Part shown: in pieces, positions 33,227 to 41,533 of the stretch | Numbering within the stretch: position 1 is the first letter of the stretch | Layout: every line of letters starts with the position of its first letter | Assembly: GCF_000308415.1 (NCBI RefSeq) | Contig: NZ_BAFS01000004.1 | Location: forward strand, 29,153 to 93,152 | From: Nocardia asiatica NBRC 100129 | GTDB taxonomy: Bacteria > Actinomycetota > Actinomycetes > Mycobacteriales > Mycobacteriaceae | Direction of reading: 5' to 3' | DNA: 64,000 nucleotides | Program-made: the position numbers and the translations under genes | The notes under the pieces: model-generated | Seen by the model: the letters and a program-made list of their open reading frames with translations, nothing else | What the model was told of the DNA's origin: nothing | The model's database searches: none

Positions 33227-34585
33227 CTACCGTGTGAGCAGGTCCTCCGGGATGGCGCGGTCCTCGGCCAGCGCGTCGAAGAACCGGCTCGCCTTGTCCT
33301 TGTCCCACAGCAGCACATTGCCGCTGGCGGTGTCGTCGAACCCGCCGACCGGCACCGCCGTGGCGACGGTCTCGCCCCGCAGGGCCCAGCCCAGTCCGCC
33401 GAGGTCCCAGATGTGGTCGTCGTTGTCGACCTTCAACGACTTCGCGGTGTCGGAGGCCAGCGGCCACAGTTTGAACGGGTTGGCCAGGGTGGCGCCGCTG
33501 GTCGCCTTCTTCAGCAGGGCGGCCATGAAGATCCGCTGGTTGTTCATCCGGTCGATGTCGGCGAGAGCGGTCGCGCGGCTGCGGACGAAGCCCAGCGCCT
33601 GCGGTCCGTTCAGGCGCTGGCAGCCCGCGGGCAGGTCGATGCCCGCGAGCGGGTCGTCGATCGGCTTCGGCACGCAGACGTCGATGCCGCCGAGCGTGTC
33701 CACCACGCTGGCGAAGCCGCCGAAGCCGATCTGCGCGTAGTGGTCGATGCGCAGGCCGGTGGCGATCTCAACGGTCTGCACGAGCAGCGCGGGCCCGCCG
33801 ATCGCGAACGCCGCGTTCAGCTTGTCCTTGCCCTGGCCCGGAATGCTGACGTACGAGTCGCGCGGCAGGCTGACCAGGGTGGTTTTGCCCGACTTCGGCA
33901 CGTGCACGAGCATGATCGTGTCGGTGCGCTCGGGGCCCACCTCGCCGCCGGTGGCGAGTTCCTGTTCCTGCTCGGGGCTCAGGTCGCCGCGGCCGTCGGA
34001 GCCGACCAACAACCAGTTCGTGCCGGGGGTGTCGCCCACCCGCTTGGCGTAGTTCGCCAGCGCGGGGATGCGGTTGAGCGAGTTGTCCAGCTGGATGACG
34101 GCCCCGACGGCGGCGAGCACCAGTACCAGCAGGATCACCAGGAACCAGCGGAACGGGTGGCGCTTGCGGCGCGGTCGCGGCGCGCGGGCCGGTCGTGCAC
34201 CGCGCGGCGGCATCGGCGGAGGACCCTGACGATACGAGCGCGGCTGCTTGGGCGGCCCCTCGTTGTAGGGGACCGGTCGTTGGGTGGGGGCGTGCGCCGG
34301 GCCTTCGCGATGGGGGACGGGTCGCTGAGTAGGGGCGTGCCCGCGCGGCGGGGGAGGCGGCGGCCTGCGGCGTGCGTGTTCCGGGGGTACCTGCGAATAC
34401 GCCAGTGGCTGAGCGTGCGGGTCGGCCGATCCATCGCGCCGTATCACGTGTGTCGGCTCGATCGGCGACGGTGCGCCCGGTCCCGGCGGGGGCATGCGCC
34501 GGCCCATCGGAGGTTCGCCGGACCGGCCGGGCGGCGGCATCCGGCGCGGACGCGCGTTGCGCTGGTGGTCGTCGCCGTTCATCAC
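33227..34585 (-). CDS. LytR-CpsA-Psr (LCP) family cell-wall ligase
   Basis: A 452-residue protein. The first 140 residues are a proline/arginine-rich cytoplasmic tail containing a near-duplicate HAPTQRPVP motif. One transmembrane helix (FRWFLVILLVLVLAAVGAVI, about residues 146-165) follows, then the LCP domain: NWLLVGSDGRGD, ERTDTIMLVHVP, VSLPRDSYV, KLNAAFAIGG and GFVRSRATALADIDRMNNQR with the arginines used to bind polyprenyl pyrophosphate. LCP enzymes attach arabinogalactan to peptidoglycan in mycolic-acid bacteria. There is no LytR_C domain. The gene ends 10 bases before the ferritin paralogue. Confidence 0.92.
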   Translation of the reverse strand: MMNGDDHQRNARPRRMPPPGRSGEPPMGRRMPPPGPGAPSPIEPTHVIRRDGSADPHAQPLAYSQVPPEHARRRPPPPPPRGHAPTQRPVPHREGPAHAPTQRPVPYNEGPPKQPRSYRQGPPPMPPRGARPARAPRPRRKRHPFRWFLVILLVLVLAAVGAVIQLDNSLNRIPALANYAKRVGDTPGTNWLLVGSDGRGDLSPEQEQELATGGEVGPERTDTIMLVHVPKSGKTTLVSLPRDSYVSIPGQGKDKLNAAFAIGGPALLVQTVEIATGLRIDHYAQIGFGGFASVVDTLGGIDVCVPKPIDDPLAGIDLPAGCQRLNGPQALGFVRSRATALADIDRMNNQRIFMAALLKKATSGATLANPFKLWPLASDTAKSLKVDNDDHIWDLGGLGWALRGETVATAVPVGGFDDTASGNVLLWDKDKASRFFDALAEDRAIPEDLLTR

Positions 34586-34708
34586 TGAGACTCTACTTAT
34601 CGGGCGTCTGTGAGGTGCCGCATGTGGACACCGCGCACGCGGAAGCGGCGCTGCTTCGTAATTCGTTGCGGGCGCCGCACTGTTAGCACTCCGACGAGCA
34701 CAGTTGCG

Positions 34709-35503
34709 TCACGGAAGCCACGAAACACGGCCGCGCAGAACGGTATAGCCGATGTAGGCGACCGCGTCGATGGCCGCATGGGCGAGCACCAGCGGCCACA
34801 GCTTGTTCGTGCGCTGCCAATACCGTCCGAATATGACGCCCATCACAATATTTCCGAGGCCGCCGCCCAACCCCTGGTACAGGTGATAGCTGCCACGCAG
34901 CAGCGCGGAAGTGAGCAATGCCGAGTTCGCCGACCAGCCGAGCTGCCGTAGGCGGGTGAGCAGGAACGCCACCACGATGACCTCTTCGGCCAGCGAGTTC
35001 GCGCAGGCCGACAGGATGAGCGCGGGCAGCCGCCACCAGTAATCGCCGAGCGAGGCGGGCACGATCGTCACGCTGAAGCCCAGCGCATGCGCGGCCAGAT
35101 ACAGCCCGAGCCCCGGCAGTCCGATGATCGCCGCCAGTGCCAGGCCGGGCAGCACGTCCGCACGCCACCGGATGCGTTTCGCCAGCCCGATCAAGCGCGG
35201 ACCCATGCCGCCGCGCCATAGCAGATACAGCCCCAGCGCCGCCCAGCCCACCAGTCGCAGCACGCTGAGCAGTTGAAACAGCAGGTCGATGGTGGATTGC
35301 GTGGATCGCGACGGGTTGAGCGCGACGGTCCGTCCACCGATCCCGCCCGGGGCGAGCGCGCTCTCCACCAACGACAGAGCGGCGCTGAGGCCGCTGAGCC
35401 CGAACGTGACGAGCAGCACCACGGTGATCTCGAGTTTGATCGCCAGCCGCTCCTGATCGGTCGGCTCGGCCTCGTCCCACTGGGCACCGGACTCCGCGCG
35501 CAT
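34709..35503 (-). CDS. CPBP-family intramembrane glutamic protease
   Basis: A 264-residue membrane protein with about seven helices. The CPBP (CAAX protease/bacteriocin-processing, Abi) motifs are present: SLAEEVIVVAFLLTRL (EE plus downstream R), SALLRGSYHLYQGLGGG (H) and LVLAHAAIDAVAYI (H and D). Such enzymes cleave within membranes or serve in protein maturation and self-immunity. The substrate is unknown. It lies between the LCP gene and the DUF2470 gene on the same strand, with over 120 bases on each side, so it is probably transcribed alone. Confidence 0.88.
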   Translation of the reverse strand: MRAESGAQWDEAEPTDQERLAIKLEITVVLLVTFGLSGLSAALSLVESALAPGGIGGRTVALNPSRSTQSTIDLLFQLLSVLRLVGWAALGLYLLWRGGMGPRLIGLAKRIRWRADVLPGLALAAIIGLPGLGLYLAAHALGFSVTIVPASLGDYWWRLPALILSACANSLAEEVIVVAFLLTRLRQLGWSANSALLTSALLRGSYHLYQGLGGGLGNIVMGVIFGRYWQRTNKLWPLVLAHAAIDAVAYIGYTVLRGRVSWLP

Positions 35504-35646
35504 GGGTCGAATCTATTGCGCTCCCCTTGGACCACGCGCGGCGCGTCGGCGTCGACATCGTGACCGGCCGGAACTCGGCGTCGATGCCGCCCACTCCGGC
35601 CGGTGCCACACTTCGACGCTGCCCGGTATGTGCGCGACGGACCCGG

Positions 35647-36414
35647 TCAGATGCGGCGCAGCCCGTTGAGGAACGGGCAGCCCGCCAGCATGCGCACGGC
35701 TCGGCTGAGCGTCTCGACGTCGTCGGCCGGTGCGCTGAACGGCAGGCGGAAATCGTGGTCGCCGTCGTGTCCTTCCACCCGCAGGGTGAGTCCGTAGCGG
35801 TCGATGGCCAGCGGGTGCACGGTGCCGCGTTGCAGGCGCGGCGGCAGGTGCCTGGCCAGTTGGGCGACGACGTCGGCGTGGTCGGCCTGCATGTGCTGCA
35901 GCCACGCGGATTCCATGGCGCAGAACGGATCCGGCTGGGCCAACCGCAACTGTTCGCTGCTCACCGATTCCGCTCCGGCCGAATCGGCCACCACCGCGGA
36001 GTTGATCACCAGCCGCAGCAGGGTGGCGCCGAAGCCGACGTCGAGCAGTCCGGGATGCGGGTTCTCCTCGGCCACCTCGCCGGCCAGCGCGCGCTGCGCC
36101 GGGGTGGGCACCGCGCGCACCCAGCCGCGCAACCAGACCAGTGCGCGTACCGGCTCGCGCAGCGGCAGCGGAGCGTGGTCGGTCAGCTCGAGCACCGCGG
36201 GCGCGCCGTGCTCCCCGGAGTTGCCCGCCAGCACCGCGGCGACCGACGCGGTGGGCACCGCGATCACGGCGTCGCCGCACTGTCGTACGTGGTGCACGGA
36301 GGCGGGCGTCGGATCGATACCTGGCATGGCCAGCACCGCTTGCTCCGCGTGGGCGCACGCGCTGCGCACCCGCTCGGCGGTGGACGGTGCGACGGTCAGG
36401 GACGGACGCGGCAT
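35647..36414 (-). CDS. DUF2470-domain protein, HugZ-like, iron-regulated
   Basis: A 255-residue soluble protein. The C-terminal third has the DUF2470 pattern (MESAWLQHMQADHADVVAQLARHL, then VHPLAIDRYGLTLRVEG and a closing RMLAGCPFLNGLRRI), seen after split-barrel domains in HugZ-type haem-degrading proteins. The N-terminal part looks like the split barrel (AVIAVPTASVAAVLAG, PAVLELTDHAPLPLREPVRALVWLRGW). Size and position recall M. tuberculosis Rv3839, which is reported to be IdeR-regulated. A 16-of-19 match to the IdeR box lies 33 bases upstream of the ATG, so iron repression is likely. Haem use or degradation is inferred. Confidence 0.85.
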   Translation of the reverse strand: MPRPSLTVAPSTAERVRSACAHAEQAVLAMPGIDPTPASVHHVRQCGDAVIAVPTASVAAVLAGNSGEHGAPAVLELTDHAPLPLREPVRALVWLRGWVRAVPTPAQRALAGEVAEENPHPGLLDVGFGATLLRLVINSAVVADSAGAESVSSEQLRLAQPDPFCAMESAWLQHMQADHADVVAQLARHLPPRLQRGTVHPLAIDRYGLTLRVEGHDGDHDFRLPFSAPADDVETLSRAVRMLAGCPFLNGLRRI

Positions 36415-36446
36415 ACAAACCTCCGTGGAGCGGGCGGCGCGTGTGA

Positions 36447-36465
36447 TTAGGTTACCCTAAGCTAA
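36447..36465. promoter_or_regulatory. IdeR iron box
   Basis: TTAGGTTACCCTAAGCTAA matches the mycobacterial IdeR consensus TTAGGTTAGGCTAACCTAA at 16 of 19 positions. It lies in the divergent region between the DUF2470 gene (start 36414) and the 137-residue gene (start 36558). Confidence 0.85.
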
Positions 36466-36557
36466 GTGACAGGGTGTGGTTCCCGCAAGCGTTTCGATCG
36501 TGTCGAGCGCAGCGAACTGGATCGGTTCCGGCGGATCAGGCTTGTTACGGTGAGGGC

Positions 36558-36971
36558 GTGTCGGAAGGGACGGAATCCGGGCAACCGGTGCTGGTGACGT
36601 TGTCCGCGCCTCCGCGGCGCCGCTTGGCCGACGGCTTGGTCCGCAACCTCGGCGCAAGCCCCGCCGCGCCGATCCTGGATTTGGATGCTCCGGATACCGA
36701 TATCGCCGGCTTCCTCGCACAGGTGGCCCATGCCGATACCGGTTTCGTCGCGCGTACCTCCTCCGGAGAGCGCGCGGTGGCCATCGTCGCGGCCACGGCC
36801 GCCGCCCTGTGCGGCGACGACATCGCCACCGCGTTGCGCAACCCCGATATCGCCTTTCTGACCGCGCTGAAACCCCCGGCCGTCGAGGCGGTCCGCTCCG
36901 TCCTGCTCGCCGTGGAAACCGAGGCCACCGACCGGGTGAACGACGCGTTGCGGGTGCTCAACGGAGGTTGA
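36558..36971 (+). CDS. Conserved hypothetical protein upstream of pheA
   Basis: A 137-residue soluble protein starting at GTG 36558. An initial strand VLVTLSAPPRRRLADGLVRNLG is followed by alternating helices (DIAGFLAQVAHADTGFVART, ERAVAIVAATAAALCGDDIATALRNP) and a last helix PAVEAVRSVLLAVETEATDRVNDALRVL. I do not know the family. It is divergent from the iron-regulated DUF2470 gene, and the IdeR box lies 92 bases upstream of its start, so it could also respond to iron. pheA follows after 84 bases. Confidence 0.7.
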   Translation: MSEGTESGQPVLVTLSAPPRRRLADGLVRNLGASPAAPILDLDAPDTDIAGFLAQVAHADTGFVARTSSGERAVAIVAATAAALCGDDIATALRNPDIAFLTALKPPAVEAVRSVLLAVETEATDRVNDALRVLNGG

Positions 36972-37055
36972 ACGGTTCCCGTACGGCCGTGCGCCATCGG
37001 CCGGGCACTCGCAATCGGTGGGGAGCCGGGCGAGTGCGCAAGTAATCTCGTAACC

Positions 37056-37970
37056 GTGCCGCGAATCGCGTACTTCGGGCCGTCCGGAACTTTCACCGAG
37101 ATGGCCCTCGCCCAACTCGAAGCCTCGGGAACCTTCGACGGACCCGTCGAGCGGATCGCCGCGCCCAGTCAGGGGGCGGCGCTCGACCTGATCCGCGCCG
37201 GTGACGTGGACGGTGCGGTGGTGCCGATCGAGAGCTCCGTCGAGGGATCGATCTCGGCGACGCTGGACTCGCTGGCAATCGGCCCGCGTCTGCAGATCGT
37301 CGCCGAGACCGAACTCGAGGTGAGCTTCACGATCCTCGGGAAGCCGGGTACGGCGCTGTCGGATGTGCGCACCCTCGCCGCATATCCCGTGGCCGGCGCC
37401 CAGGTGCGGATGTGGGTGGCGCGGAACCTGCCGCAGGCGCAGTCCTACACCTCGGCGTCCAACGCCGCCGCCGCCGAAGACGTGGTGGCGGGCCATGCCG
37501 ACGCCGCCGTGTCGACCGCCCTGGCGGGCGAACGGCTCGGGTTGATCGCGCTGGCGTCCGGGGTCGCCGACCACGAGCAGGCGATCACCCGCTTCGTGCT
37601 GTGCACCCGGCCCACGGTGGCGCCGTCGCCCACCGGAACCGACCGCACCTCCATCGTGCTCGAGTTGCCGAACGTACCGGGCTCGCTGATGCGCGCGTTC
37701 GCCGAGTTCGCCACGCGTGGTATCGATCTCACCAGGATCGAGTCTCGTCCCACCCGAACCGGTATGGGCACTTACCGTTTCTATCTCGACTGCGTCGGGC
37801 ACATCGATGACACGGCGGTGGCCGAAGCGCTCAAAGCATTGCATCGCACCGCGCGGATCCGTTTCCTCGGGTCCTGGCCTGCGACTTCGGCCGCCGGTAC
37901 GCCGCCACCGTCGGACGAAGCAGCGGCGGAGTGGTTGATCCAGTTGAGAAAGGGGATGGCGGACCTATGA
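37056..37970 (+). CDS. pheA: Prephenate dehydratase
   Basis: A 304-residue monofunctional PheA starting at GTG 37056. The dehydratase domain begins IAYFGPSGTFTEMALAQLEASG, continues with VVPIESSVEGSISATLDSL, and contains the TRF motif (ITRFVLCTRP, about residue 180). A C-terminal ACT domain (VLELPNVPGSLMRAFAEFATRGIDLTRIESRPTRTG) carries the phenylalanine-binding ESRP and G-S-L motifs for feedback inhibition. It makes phenylpyruvate from prephenate. The stop overlaps the ATG of the phosphatase gene (ATGA), the same arrangement as pheA-gpm2 in mycobacteria. Confidence 0.97.
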   Translation: MPRIAYFGPSGTFTEMALAQLEASGTFDGPVERIAAPSQGAALDLIRAGDVDGAVVPIESSVEGSISATLDSLAIGPRLQIVAETELEVSFTILGKPGTALSDVRTLAAYPVAGAQVRMWVARNLPQAQSYTSASNAAAAEDVVAGHADAAVSTALAGERLGLIALASGVADHEQAITRFVLCTRPTVAPSPTGTDRTSIVLELPNVPGSLMRAFAEFATRGIDLTRIESRPTRTGMGTYRFYLDCVGHIDDTAVAEALKALHRTARIRFLGSWPATSAAGTPPPSDEAAAEWLIQLRKGMADL

Positions 37971-38635
37971 CCGGAAGATTGATTCTGGTCCGGCACGGAG
38001 AGACCGAAGGTAACGTCGCCAAGCTGTTGGACACCAGGATTCCTGGTTTGCCGCTGACCGAACGTGGTGCGGCACAGGCGAAGACATTCGGCGAGGGTCT
38101 GCTCCGGCCGCCGAAGGTGCTGTTCTCCTCGGCGGCGTTGCGCGCGCGCCAGACCGCGAGCTACATCGAGGCGGCCACCGGTGCGGCCGCCATGGTGCTC
38201 GACGGCCTCCACGAGGTACAGGCCGGCGACCTGGAAGGACAGCACGGCGAAGAAGCCCACCGGACCTTCCAGCGGATCTATCGGTCCTGGCACGAAGGGG
38301 ATCTCACGCTGCGGGTGCCCGGTGGGGAATCCGCCCAGGACGTCCTGGACCGCTTCCTGCCCGTGCTCGCGGAATTGCGCAACACGTATCTGACCCCGGA
38401 CGACGACAGCCATGGTGACGTGATGGTGGTCAGCCACGGCGCCGCCATGCGGCTCGTCGGCCGGACGCTCGCGGACGTGCGACCGCCGTTCACCACGAAC
38501 AACCACTTGGACAACACCGAGACCATCGAATTGGTCCCGATGCCGGACGGCGGGTGGGAGTGCATTCGCTGGGGCCGGTTCACGCCGCCGTTCGGATACG
38601 ACGTCGCACCGACCTCCGACGACCCGATGGGCTAG
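37967..38635 (+). CDS. Histidine phosphatase family protein (Gpm2-like)
   Basis: A 222-residue member of the phosphoglycerate-mutase-like superfamily. LILVRHGETEGNVAKLLDTRIPGLPLTERGAAQAK carries the phospho-histidine, LFSSAALRARQTASYIE the arginine, LHEVQAGDLEGQ the acidic residue, and VMVVSHGAAMRLV the second histidine. It is translationally coupled to pheA. The M. tuberculosis neighbour is called gpm2, though such proteins are often phosphatases rather than mutases. Which activity applies is not settled by the sequence. Confidence 0.9.
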   Translation: MTGRLILVRHGETEGNVAKLLDTRIPGLPLTERGAAQAKTFGEGLLRPPKVLFSSAALRARQTASYIEAATGAAAMVLDGLHEVQAGDLEGQHGEEAHRTFQRIYRSWHEGDLTLRVPGGESAQDVLDRFLPVLAELRNTYLTPDDDSHGDVMVVSHGAAMRLVGRTLADVRPPFTTNNHLDNTETIELVPMPDGGWECIRWGRFTPPFGYDVAPTSDDPMG

Positions 38636-38654
38636 CGACCTCCGCTCGGTGCGC

Positions 38655-39482
38655 TCAGGAGAGCTTCGGATTCCGAGGGAAGTCCTCGCGTTCCGGCAGG
38701 GAGCTGATCAGATCTTGCACCGCTGTGCGCAGTCGCGCGGGAGTTCCGCTGCTGAGTGACGTCCACTTCACGCCGTCGTCGGACTTGCTCGCGGTCGCGA
38801 TGAATCGCCCCGCGCGCGTGTTGAAGACGGCTATGTGATTGTCCGCCACGTCCCTGGTGCCGTCGCCGTACACCACCCCGACGATCTCGGCGTACGAGTG
38901 GATCTCGACCAGGGCGGCGGCCAAGGTCTTCGCATCCTGGTTGGGATTGCCCACTTTCGCCAGCCGCTCGGCGGTGGCCGCGGCATCGCCGGTGTCCCCG
39001 AAGATCGTTGCCAGCTCTTCGGTCGGAGCGTTCATGCCGTACAGCTCGAGCGGCTCCGCGTAGCCGAGAGCCGCCAGGACCGTACCGGGCAGGTCGGTCC
39101 CTGCCTCATCGATGACGTAGGAATCCTGGCCCCGCAGGGCGACGACCGGAAGGTCGACGCCCTGCGCCAGACAGAAACGGCTCACCCACCCGTCGACGAT
39201 CAAGCGCAGCGCGATGATCCAGTGGGGCCGGTTCAGCGCGCGCAGCCGATTCTCCAAATCGCGATGCGGCACATCGTCGATGAGGAGCTTCCGCTGGGCG
39301 AGCGACTCGGCGGCCGCGTCCATCGCCGCCCTGTGGTCGGTCACGTTGTCGTAACGTGCCCGCGCGTTCAGAACGACGGGAACTTCGATCTGCAATTTCT
39401 CCAGGAGGAACTGCATCTCGTCCAGCGACAACACCACCGCCTCGAGCGTCGACGGGTCGCGGCCCGCGCCGAGAACGGTCAC
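38655..39482 (-). CDS. EspG-family type VII secretion chaperone
   Basis: A 275-residue soluble protein recognisable as EspG: an initial strand (SLDEMQFLLEKLQIEVPVVLNARARYD), ERLAQRKLLIDDVPHRDLENRLRALNRPHWIIALRLIV, and a C-terminal sheet region with YAEIVGVVYGDGTRDVADNHIAVFNTRAGRFIATAS. EspG proteins bind the tip of PPE partners in PE-PPE heterodimers and keep them soluble before ESX export. Here the gene directly follows, and overlaps, the PPE gene (GTGA), making a complete substrate-plus-chaperone unit. No ESX membrane component is in the window. Confidence 0.88.
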   Translation of the reverse strand: MTVLGAGRDPSTLEAVVLSLDEMQFLLEKLQIEVPVVLNARARYDNVTDHRAAMDAAAESLAQRKLLIDDVPHRDLENRLRALNRPHWIIALRLIVDGWVSRFCLAQGVDLPVVALRGQDSYVIDEAGTDLPGTVLAALGYAEPLELYGMNAPTEELATIFGDTGDAAATAERLAKVGNPNQDAKTLAAALVEIHSYAEIVGVVYGDGTRDVADNHIAVFNTRAGRFIATASKSDDGVKWTSLSSGTPARLRTAVQDLISSLPEREDFPRNPKLS

Positions 39483-40651
39483 CTAACCGTCCCGCTGATG
39501 TCACCACCGATGACGCCGTCGGCGGTGAACCGGCCGTCGTTGAAGTGCTCCGTCGACCGCAGGTAGTCCTGGCCGTTGTGCTCGGACTCGTCGTCCTCGT
39601 CACTACGGACCTGGTTGCCGAGCAGGGGATTGCCGTTGCCGTTGTTCGTCGGCCGAACCGGTGCCGCCTCGGGAGCTTTCACCGCGACGGTCTCCTGCAC
39701 GTGGGCAGCGCCGCCACCGATCGTGCCGCTCGAACCCCAGCCGTCCGGCAGCTTGAGCGAGCCGTTGCTGATGCCCGCCGCCGACCCCAGGCCGGAGAAC
39801 GACACCGCGCGAGTCGAGGCGCCGGCCGCGGTGGCCGCCGCACCGACGCCCATGGCCATCGGAGCCATACCGGCGAAGGAAGGTGCGGAGGAACTCGTCG
39901 CCGCCGCGATCGCGCTGCCCGCGACGTTGCCGACGGTGGAGACGCCCGTGGTCGCGATCGAGCCGACGGCCTGAGCGGCCTGGGTGGCCGCGCTCGCCAC
40001 ACCGGGATTGCTCAAGAATGCCTGAGTGGCGGCGACGGCAGCCTGGATCGGATCGGCGGGGACCTCGCTCGCCGACTCCGCGGCCTGCTCAGGGGTGGCC
40101 GTGCCCGCGCCCTTGGCGATCGCCGGCGGCTGCACGAACTCGGCCGGGGTCGCGACCATGGCGCTGGTCGCGGCCTCGTAGGTCTCCATGACCAGCGCGG
40201 CACGAATGTCCATGGCGTGCCTGGCCACTTCCGCGACCTCGAACGCGCCGGACAACACGCCCGGCGGGTTGGCCGACGCGGCCAAGGCGGCGTTCACGGC
40301 GGCGATCTCGGGCGGGCTCGGCATCGCCAGCGCGGCGACGGTGTAGGCGGTGGCGTTGGCCGCGGCCTTCGCGCCCATCGCGGCCGCCTGCACGCCTTGC
40401 TGCTCGGACCAACCGAGGAAGCCCGTGAGCTTGCTCAGCGCGGCGATACCGTTGATGCCCTGCATCCCGACGCCGAGTTCGGCCATCACCCGGGCGACGG
40501 TCGTCGTCGCGTCGACCCAGGCGGCGGTGAGCCCGCCCCATGCGGTGGCGGCGGCCGAGATCGGGATCGCGTGCGCGCCCGCGTGAAGGGTGGCCGAATT
40601 GATCTCCGATGGGCGCGCGGCCCAGATCACCCCGGTGACTCCTGCAACCAT
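39479..40651 (-). CDS. PPE-family protein
   Basis: A 390-residue protein. The first 180 residues form the helical PPE domain: VIWAARPSEINSATLHAGAHAIPISAAATAWGGLTAAW, then WSEQQGVQAAAMGAKAAANATAYTVA. The signature dipeptide region reads PSEIN rather than PPEIN. The C-terminal 200 residues are Ala/Gly/Ser-rich and low in complexity, ending in an acidic stretch (RSDEDDESEHNGQDY). PPE proteins leave the cell through ESX systems as dimers with PE proteins. The PE gene lies 45 bases upstream and the EspG gene overlaps the stop. Confidence 0.88.
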   Translation of the reverse strand: MVAGVTGVIWAARPSEINSATLHAGAHAIPISAAATAWGGLTAAWVDATTTVARVMAELGVGMQGINGIAALSKLTGFLGWSEQQGVQAAAMGAKAAANATAYTVAALAMPSPPEIAAVNAALAASANPPGVLSGAFEVAEVARHAMDIRAALVMETYEAATSAMVATPAEFVQPPAIAKGAGTATPEQAAESASEVPADPIQAAVAATQAFLSNPGVASAATQAAQAVGSIATTGVSTVGNVAGSAIAAATSSSAPSFAGMAPMAMGVGAAATAAGASTRAVSFSGLGSAAGISNGSLKLPDGWGSSGTIGGGAAHVQETVAVKAPEAAPVRPTNNGNGNPLLGNQVRSDEDDESEHNGQDYLRSTEHFNDGRFTADGVIGGDISGTVR

Positions 40652-40696
40652 GTTTGACTTCTCCCCTGCTTCGAACCTTGTTGACCGGTCTCGGAA

Positions 40697-41008
40697 TTAC
40701 ACCTGGATGGCGCTGATGCTCGCGGCGCGCACCACATCACCGGCGACGTGCTGGGCCAGCTGCGCGCGCAGCGTCGCCGCCGCGTGGTGGCATTCCAGAA
40801 TCGCCTGCGCGATCGCACGGTCGTGCGACATCGCGCCCTGGTTGAAATGGCTGGCGCTGAGGAACGAGACCTCTTCGGCGCCGGAGGGCAGCACGTGCGT
40901 CGCGGGCGCGGTGATCGCCGCGGCGGCGGCCAGACGGTCGGCGACGAGGTCGAGTTCGGCCGCGGCGGCGAGAATGGCTTCGGGTGCGATCAGTACATGT
41001 CCAACCAT
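40697..41008 (-). CDS. PE-family protein
   Basis: A 103-residue PE protein: VLIAPEAILAAAAELDLVADRLAAAAAITAPATHVLPSGAEEVSFLSASHFNQGAMSHDRAIAQAI. It has the PE dipeptide near residue 9 and two long helices. The usual type VII secretion signal YxxxD/E is not present. The matching position appears to read HVAGD, and the protein has no tyrosine at all. The ATG at 41008 has AAGGAG upstream. It is the first gene of a PE-PPE-EspG operon. Confidence 0.85.
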   Translation of the reverse strand: MVGHVLIAPEAILAAAAELDLVADRLAAAAAITAPATHVLPSGAEEVSFLSASHFNQGAMSHDRAIAQAILECHHAAATLRAQLAQHVAGDVVRAASISAIQV

Positions 41009-41172
41009 GACTCGACTCCTTCTAGTGGCTATGGGGCGGAACCACGAGAATTCCCCCTTCGAGTGATAGGACGCGACAGCAACGCGATCGGTTCCATCGA
41101 ATCCCCAATTTTTCGATCTCCGTGCCGATTACACACCCACCGTTGGGGGTACGCAATACAGCACGGTCCAGA

Positions 41173-41523
41173 CTATCCCCATCCCAGCTGATGCAGGCGG
41201 TCTTCGTCAATGCCGAAATAGTGTGCGATCTCGTGGATCACGGTGATCGCCACCTCTTCCACCACCTCCGCTTCGTCGGCGCAGTGTTCGAGAATGGCCT
41301 CGCGATAGATGGTCACCGTGTCCGGGAGCGCTCCGCCGTACTGACTGTCCCGTTCGGTGAGGGCGATGCCGTGATACAGGCCGAGCAGATGTGGATCCTC
41401 CGGATTGCGCGGCTCGATCAGCACCACCACGTTATCGATCGCGCGAGTCAGCTCGGAGGGTATGAGATCCAGTGCGTCGCCGACCAATTCCTCGAAACGG
41501 TCGGCGGACATCGAGACGGGCAT
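41173..41523 (-). CDS. Minimal zinc metallopeptidase-like protein
   Basis: A 116-residue protein of the small actinobacterial zincin family. The zinc motif is HEIAHYFGID (H-E-x-x-H-x-x-G-x-x-D) in VAITVIHEIAHYFGIDEDRLHQLGW near the C-terminus, preceded by IEPRNPEDPHLLGLYHGIALTER. Proteins with this short domain have uncertain protease activity. It starts 10 bases after the septum-formation gene, so the two are probably cotranscribed, as are Rv3835-Rv3836 in M. tuberculosis (order from memory). Confidence 0.9.
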   Translation of the reverse strand: MPVSMSADRFEELVGDALDLIPSELTRAIDNVVVLIEPRNPEDPHLLGLYHGIALTERDSQYGGALPDTVTIYREAILEHCADEAEVVEEVAITVIHEIAHYFGIDEDRLHQLGWG

Positions 41524-41533
41524 CGGCGCTCGG

